Source of the DNA: Bacillota bacterium
GTDB taxonomy: Bacteria; Bacillota; Clostridia; Peptostreptococcales; Anaerovoracaceae
Assembly (NCBI GenBank): GCA_017431395.1
Contig: JAFRLD010000063.1
Location: 1-5,141, forward strand
Length of the DNA stretch: 5,141 nucleotides
Direction of reading: 5' to 3'
Below the pieces are notes generated by a model. The model did not search any database, was not told the DNA's origin, and was given only the letters and a program-made list of their open reading frames with translations. Below, one piece after another: positions 1 through 5,141 of this stretch; positions within the stretch are counted from its first letter, which is position 1; the number at the start of each line of letters is the position of its first letter. The translations under genes and the position numbers were made by a program.

Positions 1-1
1 C

Positions 2-505
2 GTTACCTTGAGCTGGCCGATCGATGATGACGCGGCGGGATACATTCTGACGAAGGACGGCCTGGAGATGGCTTTCACAGAGACGGAGACCGGAATGGTC
101 TTCGAGGATCCGGACGTTAAGATCGGTGAGACCAGTAAATACGAAGTCATTCCATATATCTTCTGGGGTGATGACAACGCGATCATCTACGGCAAGACCT
201 TCAAGGTCTCTGTCACTCCGAAGGTGAAACTCGCAAAGGCTGGCCTGAAAAAGGTCAAGGCAGGCCAGAAGTCCTTCACCGCCAAGTGGAAGGCCGTGAA
301 GAACGCGGATGGATACCAGCTCTCCTACAAGACCGGCAAGAAGACCAAGAAGGTGAACGTAAGAGGAGCGAAGAAGCTTTCGAAGAAGGTGAAGAAGCTA
401 AAATCCAAAGCGACGTACACCGTGAAGGTGCGCGCCTATAAAAAAGTCGATGGTAAGACGTACTATGGTGCATGGTCGAAGACTAAGAAGGTAAAGATCA
501 AATAA
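2..505 (+). CDS. C-terminal part of a surface/exported protein with fibronectin type III-like domains (5' end outside window)
   Basis: The reading frame is open from base 2 to the TAA at 503-505, giving 167 residues with no convincing start, so this is the 3' part of a longer gene. A TTG at position 8 is in frame but lies inside an FN3-like strand (VTLSWP) and has no ribosome binding site. Two FN3-like modules are visible. Residues 1 to about 73 form a divergent one (W5, Y14, SKYEVIPY strand at 45-52). Residues about 74-167 form a canonical one (W96, ADGYQLSY, TYTVKVRAY at 138-146, YYGAWS at 154-159). The last module has about 32 lysines and only two acidic residues (D103, D150), so it is strongly basic. 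Such Lys-rich FN3 tails are common in extracellular proteins of Clostridia, where they probably bind wall polymers or act as spacers. The protein ends directly after the domain, with no LPXTG motif or membrane anchor. The N-terminal catalytic or binding part is not visible, so the function is unknown. Confidence 0.8.
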   Translation, partial: VTLSWPIDDDAAGYILTKDGLEMAFTETETGMVFEDPDVKIGETSKYEVIPYIFWGDDNAIIYGKTFKVSVTPKVKLAKAGLKKVKAGQKSFTAKWKAVKNADGYQLSYKTGKKTKKVNVRGAKKLSKKVKKLKSKATYTVKVRAYKKVDGKTYYGAWSKTKKVKIK

Positions 506-508
506 ATG
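503..508 (+). other. Stop-start junction TAA|ATG between FN3 gene and DASS gene
   Basis: The TAA stop of the FN3 gene is followed with no gap by the ATG of the transporter gene, in the same reading frame register. No good Shine-Dalgarno sequence lies at normal distance; the nearest purine run (AGAAGG, 486-491) is 14 bases from the ATG. The arrangement suggests translational coupling by termination-reinitiation and places both genes on one transcript. That is inference; no terminator hairpin is visible between them. Confidence 0.5.
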
Positions 509-1349
509 AACACAAAACTGACTAATCTGGGAAGCGGGATCATCCTGATCGGATGTATCCTGTTGGCATTCATGAAACCATTAGAGACCGAACTGGGCGC
601 GCAGGGGCAATGGGCGCTGATCGGGATCATACTGACGCTGGGGGTCTGGATCTTCAGACCCTTCGGCGTACCGTTTTCCGCAGGGGCATTCTTTTTCGCC
701 GCATACATGCTGGCGATCGGTATCCCTGCGGGAACTGTTTTCTCAGGGTATACCCACACAGCGATCTGGACGCTGGTGGCGGCTCTGTTCTTTGGCTTTG
801 TCCTGCAGAAGACAGGCCTCGGACACAGGATCGCATTCATGATCCTGAAACTTTTCAAACCATCGTATATTTCACTTATCATAGCATGGACTCTGATCGG
901 GATCGCACTGTCGCTTCTGACTCCGTCCATGACAGTCCGTGTAGCCATCATGATGCCGATCGCGGTCAACTGCTGCGAGCTGTGCGGGCTGAAGCCGGGG
1001 TCCAAAGGAAACTCCCTGATCCTGCTGACCGCATTCATCATGGCGCTGGTGCCGGGAGAGGGCTGGCTGACCGGATCCCTGACCGGGCCGGTGATCCAGG
1101 GCTCCTATGAGACCGTGGAGGCGCTGCAGGGCGTACTGACCTCCTCCAGCTATCTGAAGGTCTGCCTGCTTCCGCTGGAGCTGGCGACGGTGCTGACGCT
1201 GATCGGCTCCGTCCTGCTCATGAAGCCGAAGGAAAAACTGTCTGAAGAAGCCGGACGTGCCCTGAAGGAGATGAAACTGGATCCGATAACGAAGGATGAG
1301 ATCGTGGCAGCGGTGATCCTGATCCTGAGCTTTCTGCTCTTTTTCTTGG

Positions 1350-1368
1350 AGAGACCCTGGGGATCTCT
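1350..1368 (+). other. Frameshift site in the DASS gene: GGGG run inside an imperfect inverted repeat
   Basis: Coding potential moves from frame 2 to frame 1 here, equivalent to one missing base. Adding one G to the run at 1359-1362 changes the codons to CCC TGG GGG ATC TCT and restores a family-like sequence that continues to the natural stop. The run sits in an imperfect palindrome: AGAGA-CC (1350-1356) can pair with GG-(A)-TCTCT (1361-1368), leaving a CTGG loop and a bulged A. Homopolymers in hairpins are prone both to replication slippage and to base-calling error. No X-XXY-YYZ slippery heptamer in the correct phase supports programmed -1 frameshifting. Confidence 0.7.
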
Positions 1369-1815
1369 TCGCTGATCGTCTGCCTCGGAGCTACGTTCCT
1401 GTTCTTCGCATTCGGGATCATCAAGCCGAATGAGTTCGGGACCGGGATCAGCTGGGACCTGATCGTATTCCTCGGCATGGCGCTGGCGCTTGGCGGCATC
1501 AGTCAGGAGACGGGTATCGTAGACTGGCTCTCGTCCCTGATCGTACCGGCCCTCGCTCCGGTCGCGGGGAATCCGTACCTCTTCCTCGGTGTGGTGACGG
1601 CCTTCCTCTTCGTCTGGCACTTCGTGGATATCGCCTGCTATTTCCCGACCTTCATGATCCTGCCGCCGATCCTGCCGGCGATCGGGAAGGCTTATGGGAT
1701 CGACCCGCTGGTATTCGTGCCGGTCCTGGCGCTGGCCTGCTGTGCCTTTTTCATGGCGTATCAGAACCAATGGGTCCTGATGAGTGAAAACATCGCAGGA
1801 AAACGCTCTTGGGCA

Positions 1816-1844
1816 TCGAAGCATCGCGTTCAATATGCTATAAT
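1816..1844 (+). promoter_or_regulatory. Candidate internal promoter ahead of the MMPL gene (extended -10)
   Basis: A perfect extended -10, TGCTATAAT, lies at 1836-1844 (hexamer TATAAT 1839-1844), in an AT-rich patch within the otherwise GC-rich DASS coding end. A weak -35 candidate, TCGAAG (1816-1821, three of six matches to TTGACA), is 17 bases upstream. Transcription would start near 1851, about 80 bases before the MMPL ATG. The bases also encode transporter residues (QYAIIYF), so chance is possible. Confidence 0.4.
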
Positions 1845-1932
1845 TTATTTCGTAGCGGCGATAATCTCGATTCTGGTTTGCGTGCCGCTGTACCAGAGCT
1901 GGGGACTGATCTCGTAGGATCGCGGTTGGATA

Positions 1933-4038
1933 ATGCTTGAACGGTTTTATACAGGGGTAGTCAAACACAGAAAGATCATTTTTGTCATATTCATTCTCGC
2001 GGCGATCGCAGGGGCTCTCATGAAGCCCCTCGTTGGCGTGAATTACGATATGAAAGATTACCTGCCGGAGGACACCTCGTCGACACAGGCGATCCGGGTC
2101 ATGAACGAGGAGTTCAGCGGGAACATGCCGAATGCCCGGGTGATGATAAAAGATGTCACCTACAAGCAGGCGCTGGACTACAAGGAAAAAATCTCCGAAG
2201 TAGACGGCGTGGAAGAGGTGACCTGGCTGGACGATTCGAACATGTTCATGAAGATGCCGCTTTCCTTCGCCAGCAAGGACAACCTGGACACCTATTTCAA
2301 GCTGGGGGAAGACGGCAAGACCGGCGATGCCCTCATGACCGTCACCATCGATAAGAGTAAGCGGCTGCAGGCGGTCCCGGAGATCCGGAAGATCATCGGG
2401 GAAGACAACTGCATGACCGGAGATGCGGTCTCAACGGCGGTCGCTACCGTGCTGACCGTGAAGGAGATCGCGAAGACGGCGGCCGTCTCCGTTCTTCTGG
2501 TCCTGCTCATCCTCGTATTAACGACTATGTCCTGGCTCGATCCCATCATCATTCTGCTGGGGATCGGCGTAGCCGTCATCATCAATAACGGGACGAACCT
2601 TATCTTCGGGGAGGTCTCCTTCGTTACGAACGCGTCCGGGTCCATCCTGCAGCTGGCAGTCTCCCTGGACTACTCGGTCTTCCTCATCCACCGGTTCGAG
2701 GAATGCAGGAAAGACCAGCCTTTGGAAGAGGCCATGGTCACGGCACTCTGCAAATGCACCGGCCCCATCGCCTCCAGTGGCGTGACGACGGTCATCGGAT
2801 TCATGGCTCTGGTCCTCATGCGCTTTAAGATCGGTCCGGATATGGGTCTCGCTCTGGCGAATGGCGTGATGATCAGCCTCATCACGGTGTTTATCTTCAC
2901 ACCGGCGCTCATCCTGCTGCTCAGCCGGTTCACCGAGAAGACGAGACATAAGAGACTTCTGCCGGACTTCACCGGCTTCGGGAAATTCGTCCGGCGGATC
3001 ATGGTCCCGGTAGCGATCTGCTTCGCTTTGGCCATCGTTCCGGCGTTCCTGATCTCCAACCATAACAGTTATTATTTCGGGGCATCGCACATTTTCGGCC
3101 CCGAGACTCAGGTGGGAGCCGATAAAGATGAGATCACAGACGTCTTCGGGATCGGGGACACATATGCGGTCATGGTGCCTAAGGGAGATCATGTGCGCGA
3201 GAAAGAACTGACGAACAAGCTAAAAGAGATCCCGCAGATCAAAGAGCTCCGGTCCTACGATGAGACCCTCAGTTCCTCCATCCCTAGCAGCATCCTGCCG
3301 GGAAGCATTTCGAAGCTCCTCATATCGGACAATTACTCCAGACTCGTGCTTTCTGTGGAGGCAGAGTATGAAGGTGAGGACACGTTCGAACTCGTTCAGA
3401 CGCTCCGTGACACCTGTGCGAGCGTCTATGGCGATGACTATTATCTGGCCGGTGAAGGGGTCAGCACGTATGATCTGATGAAGACGGTCACGTCGGATAT
3501 GCTAAAGATCAACCTGGCGGCGGTGCTGGCGGTGTTCCTGATCCTCATGATCATGTTCCGCAAATTCCTCCTGCCGATCCTGCTGGTGCTCAGCATCGAA
3601 ACGGCCATTTGGATCAATGTGGCCATCCCGTGCCTCTTCCACCAGCCCGTATTCTATATTTCCTACCTGATCATCAGCTCCGTCCAGCTCGGTGCGACGG
3701 TCGACTATGCGATCCTGCTGACGGACCGTTACCGGGAGAACCGGCTCACTCTGGACAAGCGGGAGGCGATCGTGGAGACGATCCGCAATGTCACCGCATC
3801 CATCTGCACCTCCGGAAGCGCGTTGATCATCGTCGGTTTCCTGATGGGGATCCTGTCCTCTCACGGGATCCTGGCGCAGCTTGGGATCTTCATCGGTCGC
3901 GGCGCGATCTGCTCTTTGCTGATCGTCTTCCTGGCCCTGCCGGGACTTCTCTATGTGTTCGACCGGTTCGTCGTGAAGAAATCTGACAAGCCTATGAAGG
4001 AATTCTCCACCATGTCCGACACGGCCTCTTCCGTATAA
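1933..4038 (+). CDS. MMPL/RND-superfamily membrane transporter (predicted exporter)
   Basis: A 701-residue inner-membrane transporter of the MMPL branch of the RND superfamily, driven in characterised relatives by proton flux and exporting lipids or other hydrophobic compounds. It shows the duplicated layout: TM1 about 14-32; first ectodomain from about 33 to 178, opening with NYDMKDYLPED (37-47); TMs 2-6 about 180-332; TM7 about 355-374; second ectodomain about 375-525; TMs 8-12 about 526-676. Each half carries the Asp-Tyr pair of the family's proton relay, in SLDYSVFLIHRFEE (D246-Y247) and GATVDYAILLTDRYRE (D591-Y592). Both halves also have the paired TxSG segment (SSGVTTVIGF 281-290, CTSGSALIIVGF 625-636). 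The start fits the family N-terminus, but no strong ribosome binding site precedes it; AGGA at 1916-1919 is 13 bases away and GGA at 1928-1930 is too close. It follows the DASS gene by 15 bases and overlaps the convergent dehydrogenase gene at its end. The substrate is unknown; with no membrane-fusion protein alongside, it probably works alone. Confidence 0.92.
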   Translation: MLERFYTGVVKHRKIIFVIFILAAIAGALMKPLVGVNYDMKDYLPEDTSSTQAIRVMNEEFSGNMPNARVMIKDVTYKQALDYKEKISEVDGVEEVTWLDDSNMFMKMPLSFASKDNLDTYFKLGEDGKTGDALMTVTIDKSKRLQAVPEIRKIIGEDNCMTGDAVSTAVATVLTVKEIAKTAAVSVLLVLLILVLTTMSWLDPIIILLGIGVAVIINNGTNLIFGEVSFVTNASGSILQLAVSLDYSVFLIHRFEECRKDQPLEEAMVTALCKCTGPIASSGVTTVIGFMALVLMRFKIGPDMGLALANGVMISLITVFIFTPALILLLSRFTEKTRHKRLLPDFTGFGKFVRRIMVPVAICFALAIVPAFLISNHNSYYFGASHIFGPETQVGADKDEITDVFGIGDTYAVMVPKGDHVREKELTNKLKEIPQIKELRSYDETLSSSIPSSILPGSISKLLISDNYSRLVLSVEAEYEGEDTFELVQTLRDTCASVYGDDYYLAGEGVSTYDLMKTVTSDMLKINLAAVLAVFLILMIMFRKFLLPILLVLSIETAIWINVAIPCLFHQPVFYISYLIISSVQLGATVDYAILLTDRYRENRLTLDKREAIVETIRNVTASICTSGSALIIVGFLMGILSSHGILAQLGIFIGRGAICSLLIVFLALPGLLYVFDRFVVKKSDKPMKEFSTMSDTASSV
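3951..4038. other. Convergent 3' overlap of the MMPL and dehydrogenase genes
   Basis: Both coding regions use these 88 bases on opposite strands. On the plus strand they encode the last 28 residues of the MMPL protein (end of TM12, DRF and a hydrophilic tail). On the minus strand they encode the conserved dehydrogenase C-terminus (TEEAVSDMVENS). The dehydrogenase part is conserved in its family and the MMPL tail after DRF is not, so the MMPL gene most likely extended into its neighbour. No terminator hairpin with a T-run is visible on either strand here. Confidence 0.85.
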
Positions 4039-4922
4039 AAAGCTACGTGCGGCGTATTGATCACATTCGGGAAAGAGTTCAGGATCGCCAGCTGGCGGTT
4101 CCCCACCACTTCGCCCATACGGTCATGATAGTAGATGCCGTATTCATTCTCTATGGAGTCAAGGCAGGCGAACCCCAGATGCCCGCTCTCGATCGCGTCG
4201 ATCAGGGCATCGGTGTCTACGAGCGGTCCGCGGGCGCAGTTCACGAGTCCGGCTCCAGCTTTCATTTTCGCAAAGGCTGGACCGTCGATCATGTGATAGC
4301 TTGATTCTACCGCCGGGGCGTGGAGAGAGAGGATATCGCTCTCCCTGAGAAGCGTGTCCAGGTCGGTATATTCCACGATATCCGTGAGCTCTGCTTTAGG
4401 GAAAGGATCATAAGCCAGTATGCGGCAGCCGAAACCGGTGAGCATCCGGGCGAGGGAGGCACCGATACGTCCTGTGCCGACGATGCCGACGGTCAGGTTC
4501 CCGAGCTCCCGGGAGATCGTTCCATTAAGTGAGTAATCCTGCACCATATTCCGCAGCCGGATGTATTTGACCTTGCGAAGCCCCATCAGGATCATCATCA
4601 CCGCGAATTCTGCTACCGTATCGGGAGAATAGGTGATGCTCAGGACGTCCATTCCTTTCTCTTTGGCATAAGCGCAGTCGATGTGGTCGCGGCCGATGGT
4701 CCGCGTCATGATGCAGCGGATGCCAAGCTCATAAAAACGGTCGATCAGGGCCCGGTCCACCGGGGTCGTGGCGATGTTGATCGCCTGGCAGCCTTTGGCG
4801 AGTTCTACGTTATCCAGCGATGGATTATCCGGGGAGGAACCGAATTCGATCCCGTATTTTTCACTATATCTATCGAAGTAGACCCGTTCGTCGTCACGGA
4901 GCCTGTAAACGAATATTTTCAT
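3951..4922 (-). CDS. NAD-dependent D-2-hydroxyacid dehydrogenase, D-lactate dehydrogenase/VanH type
   Basis: A 323-residue cytosolic enzyme of the D-isomer-specific 2-hydroxyacid dehydrogenase family, expected to reduce a 2-oxoacid such as pyruvate to the D-hydroxyacid with NADH. The catalytic domain is split (about 1-100 and 298-323) around a Rossmann NAD domain. The NAD motif is GTGRIG (149-154), followed by D172 in YDPF, which favours NADH over NADPH. Catalytic residues are R231 (NCARGPLVDT), E260 (LDSIENE) and H292 (NTPHVAFYTEEAV). The spacings of 29 and 61 from the Arg equal those of the R235/E264/H296 triad of Lactobacillus D-LDH. The IENEYGIYYHDR segment and TEEAV.DMVE tail place it with D-LDH/VanH rather than glycerate or phosphoglycerate dehydrogenases. 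Related enzymes reduce phenylpyruvate or other branched and aromatic 2-oxoacids, so lactate is likely but not proven. AAGGAGA sits 7 bases before the ATG. No vanA/vanX-type partners are visible, so a role in NADH recycling or amino-acid fermentation is more likely than glycopeptide resistance. Confidence 0.9.
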   Translation of the reverse strand: MKIFVYRLRDDERVYFDRYSEKYGIEFGSSPDNPSLDNVELAKGCQAINIATTPVDRALIDRFYELGIRCIMTRTIGRDHIDCAYAKEKGMDVLSITYSPDTVAEFAVMMILMGLRKVKYIRLRNMVQDYSLNGTISRELGNLTVGIVGTGRIGASLARMLTGFGCRILAYDPFPKAELTDIVEYTDLDTLLRESDILSLHAPAVESSYHMIDGPAFAKMKAGAGLVNCARGPLVDTDALIDAIESGHLGFACLDSIENEYGIYYHDRMGEVVGNRQLAILNSFPNVINTPHVAFYTEEAVSDMVENSFIGLSDFFTTNRSNT

Positions 4923-4929
4923 GGGTGAA

Positions 4930-4936
4930 TCTCCTT
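4930..4936 (-). promoter_or_regulatory. Ribosome binding site of the D-hydroxyacid dehydrogenase
   Basis: On the minus strand AAGGAGA lies 7 bases upstream of the ATG (4920-4922), an almost perfect Shine-Dalgarno site at good spacing. It fixes the start codon and is the strongest site in the window. Confidence 0.85.
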
Positions 4937-4952
4937 GTTCAGAGTGGATTTT

Positions 4953-4981
4953 TTGCGAAAGAAATTATATCATACTAATGT
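4953..4981 (+). promoter_or_regulatory. Weak candidate promoter for the rightmost gene
   Basis: TTGCGA (4953-4958, four of six matches to the -35 consensus) is followed after 17 bases by TAATGT (4976-4981), a poor -10; TATCAT (4968-4973) is a better hexamer but at wrong spacing. The gene at 5019 is divergent from the dehydrogenase and needs a promoter in this 96-base gap, so one should lie here, overlapping the dehydrogenase promoter. The exact elements are uncertain. Confidence 0.25.
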
Positions 4982-4992
4982 ACGAAAGAAAA
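4964..4992 (-). promoter_or_regulatory. Promoter of the D-hydroxyacid dehydrogenase gene
   Basis: Reading the minus strand, an extended -10 TGATATAAT is found (hexamer TATAAT at 4969-4964, TG at 4972-4971). A weak TTTTCT -35 (4992-4987) lies 17 bases upstream. Transcription should begin near 4957, giving a leader of about 35 bases before the ATG. The surrounding intergenic DNA is AT-rich, unlike the genes. No clear operator palindrome is visible. Confidence 0.65.
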
Positions 4993-5005
4993 TAAGAGGT
5001 GAGAG

Positions 5006-5011
5006 AAAGGA
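5006..5011 (+). promoter_or_regulatory. Ribosome binding site of the rightmost gene
   Basis: AAAGGA lies 7 bases upstream of the ATG at 5019-5021 within a purine-rich stretch (5001-5019). It supports this ATG as a true start. Confidence 0.65.
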
Positions 5012-5018
5012 ACGGGAA

Positions 5019-5141
5019 ATGAGCTACAGCGAATTCATTAAGGAAATGAAGATGGATGGCCGGCTGATCGCCATCACCAGAGTCCATAAAGAGGATGCGG
5101 AACTGACGGATACCTTTGGCTGCATTTACAAGACCCTCCCC
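5019..5141 (+). CDS. Start of an unidentified protein gene (3' end outside window)
   Basis: An open frame starts at ATG 5019 and runs 41 codons to the window edge without a stop. It begins MSYSEFIKEMKMDGRLIAI and ends TFGCIYKTLP. The start is backed by the AAAGGA site 7 bases upstream and by its position opposite the dehydrogenase promoter. The visible part is a soluble-looking, mixed-charge N-terminus: an amphipathic helix (about 3-12), then a hydrophobic strand (LIAIT). It has no signal peptide, membrane segment or recognisable motif. I do not recognise the family, and the fragment is too short to assign one. Divergent placement could mean co-regulation with the dehydrogenase, which is inference. 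Confidence 0.65.
   Translation, partial: MSYSEFIKEMKMDGRLIAITRVHKEDAELTDTFGCIYKTLP

Larger units (their letters stand above)
506..1917 (+). pseudogene. DASS/SLC13-family anion (dicarboxylate-type) membrane transporter, interrupted by a frameshift
   Basis: This is a polytopic inner-membrane protein resembling the divalent anion:Na+ symporter (DASS, SLC13) family. Frame 2 runs 506-1375 (289 residues). The rest continues in frame 1 without a stop from about 1348 to the TAG at 1915-1917; an in-frame ATG at 1477 would start only a 146-residue piece. Restoring one base in the GGGG run at 1359-1362 joins the frames as LERPWG-ISSLIV and gives 470 residues, a normal family length. Features are the N-terminal helix and GAQGQWAL segment (31-38), TPSMTVRVAIMMPIA (139-153, first re-entrant signature), PWGISS linker, FLGMALALGGI (322-332) and the second-repeat signature region HFVDIACYFPTFMILP (372-387). 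Both SNT substrate/Na+ motifs are atypical: SMT (141-143) in the first, no SNT in the second. The substrate therefore cannot be named. The break falls between the two halves, so the 289-residue product should be inactive unless the base is a sequencing error. Confidence 0.8.

Noticed and set aside
463..1041. Long minus-strand open frame (192 codons) opposite the DASS gene
   Set aside because: It is a shadow frame of a strongly membrane-protein-like gene. Its translation has no recognisable domain and no ribosome binding site supports it.
1064..1090. Short direct repeat CTGACCGG within the DASS gene
   Set aside because: It encodes the LTGSLTG sequence of the transporter and occurs only twice, so it is a coding coincidence rather than a repeat element.
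553..1110. Plus-strand 185-codon frame overlapping the DASS gene
   Set aside because: It is rich in Arg, Gly and Asp with no domain pattern, a typical +1 shadow of the transporter frame.
1337..1362. Programmed -1 ribosomal frameshifting in the DASS gene
   Set aside because: The T-run (1340-1344) and G-run (1359-1362) do not form a slippery heptamer in the right phase: P-site re-pairing would be TTT to CTT or TGG to CTG. DASS genes are not known to use recoding. A simple one-base loss is the better explanation.
2518..3192. Long minus-strand open frame (224 codons) opposite the MMPL gene
   Set aside because: Its composition is low-complexity Asp/Glu/Arg/His-rich, as expected from the antisense of hydrophobic codons in GC-rich DNA, and the MMPL protein on the plus strand is unmistakable.
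3951..4922. Glycopeptide-resistance vanH gene
   Set aside because: The protein resembles VanH in family and motifs, but no D-Ala-D-Lac ligase, VanX dipeptidase or two-component regulator is visible, and its neighbour on the 3' side is an unrelated transporter. A general D-lactate-type dehydrogenase is the safer call.

Overview
The window looks like chromosomal DNA from an anaerobic Firmicute of the class Clostridia (gut or oral type). The evidence is a GC content in the mid-50s percent by eye, AGGAG-type ribosome binding sites, a lysine-rich fibronectin-III surface-protein tail typical of that group, and a D-lactate dehydrogenase of the anaerobe/VanH type. This placement is an inference; no rRNA or phylogenetic marker is present.

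Layout. Positions 2-505 (+) hold the 3' end of a gene for an exported or surface protein with two FN3-like modules, the last very lysine-rich. Its TAA stop abuts the ATG of an SLC13/DASS-family membrane transporter (506-1917, +). That gene is split by a frameshift near a GGGG run at 1359-1362: the first 289 codons are in one frame and the rest continues in another. Fifteen bases after it begins a full-length 701-residue MMPL/RND-type membrane transporter (1933-4038, +). The transporter meets a convergent gene for a D-2-hydroxyacid (D-lactate type) dehydrogenase (3951-4922, -), and the two coding regions overlap tail to tail by 88 bases. A 96-base divergent intergenic region with a good promoter for the dehydrogenase separates it from the start of an unidentified gene (5019 to the right edge, +).

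How the genes fit together. The FN3 gene, DASS transporter and MMPL transporter lie on one strand with 0 and 15 bases between them, so they could share a transcript, although no terminator or shared function proves it. A candidate extended -10 promoter inside the end of the DASS gene could let the MMPL gene be expressed even though the DASS gene is broken. The dehydrogenase has its own promoter and a strong ribosome binding site, and its transcript must run into the 3' end of the MMPL gene.

I found no RNA gene, CRISPR array, insertion sequence or clear novel defence or mobile system. The points most worth a second look are the DASS frameshift (biology or sequencing error), the convergent overlap through conserved sequence, and the atypical substrate-site motifs of the DASS protein.
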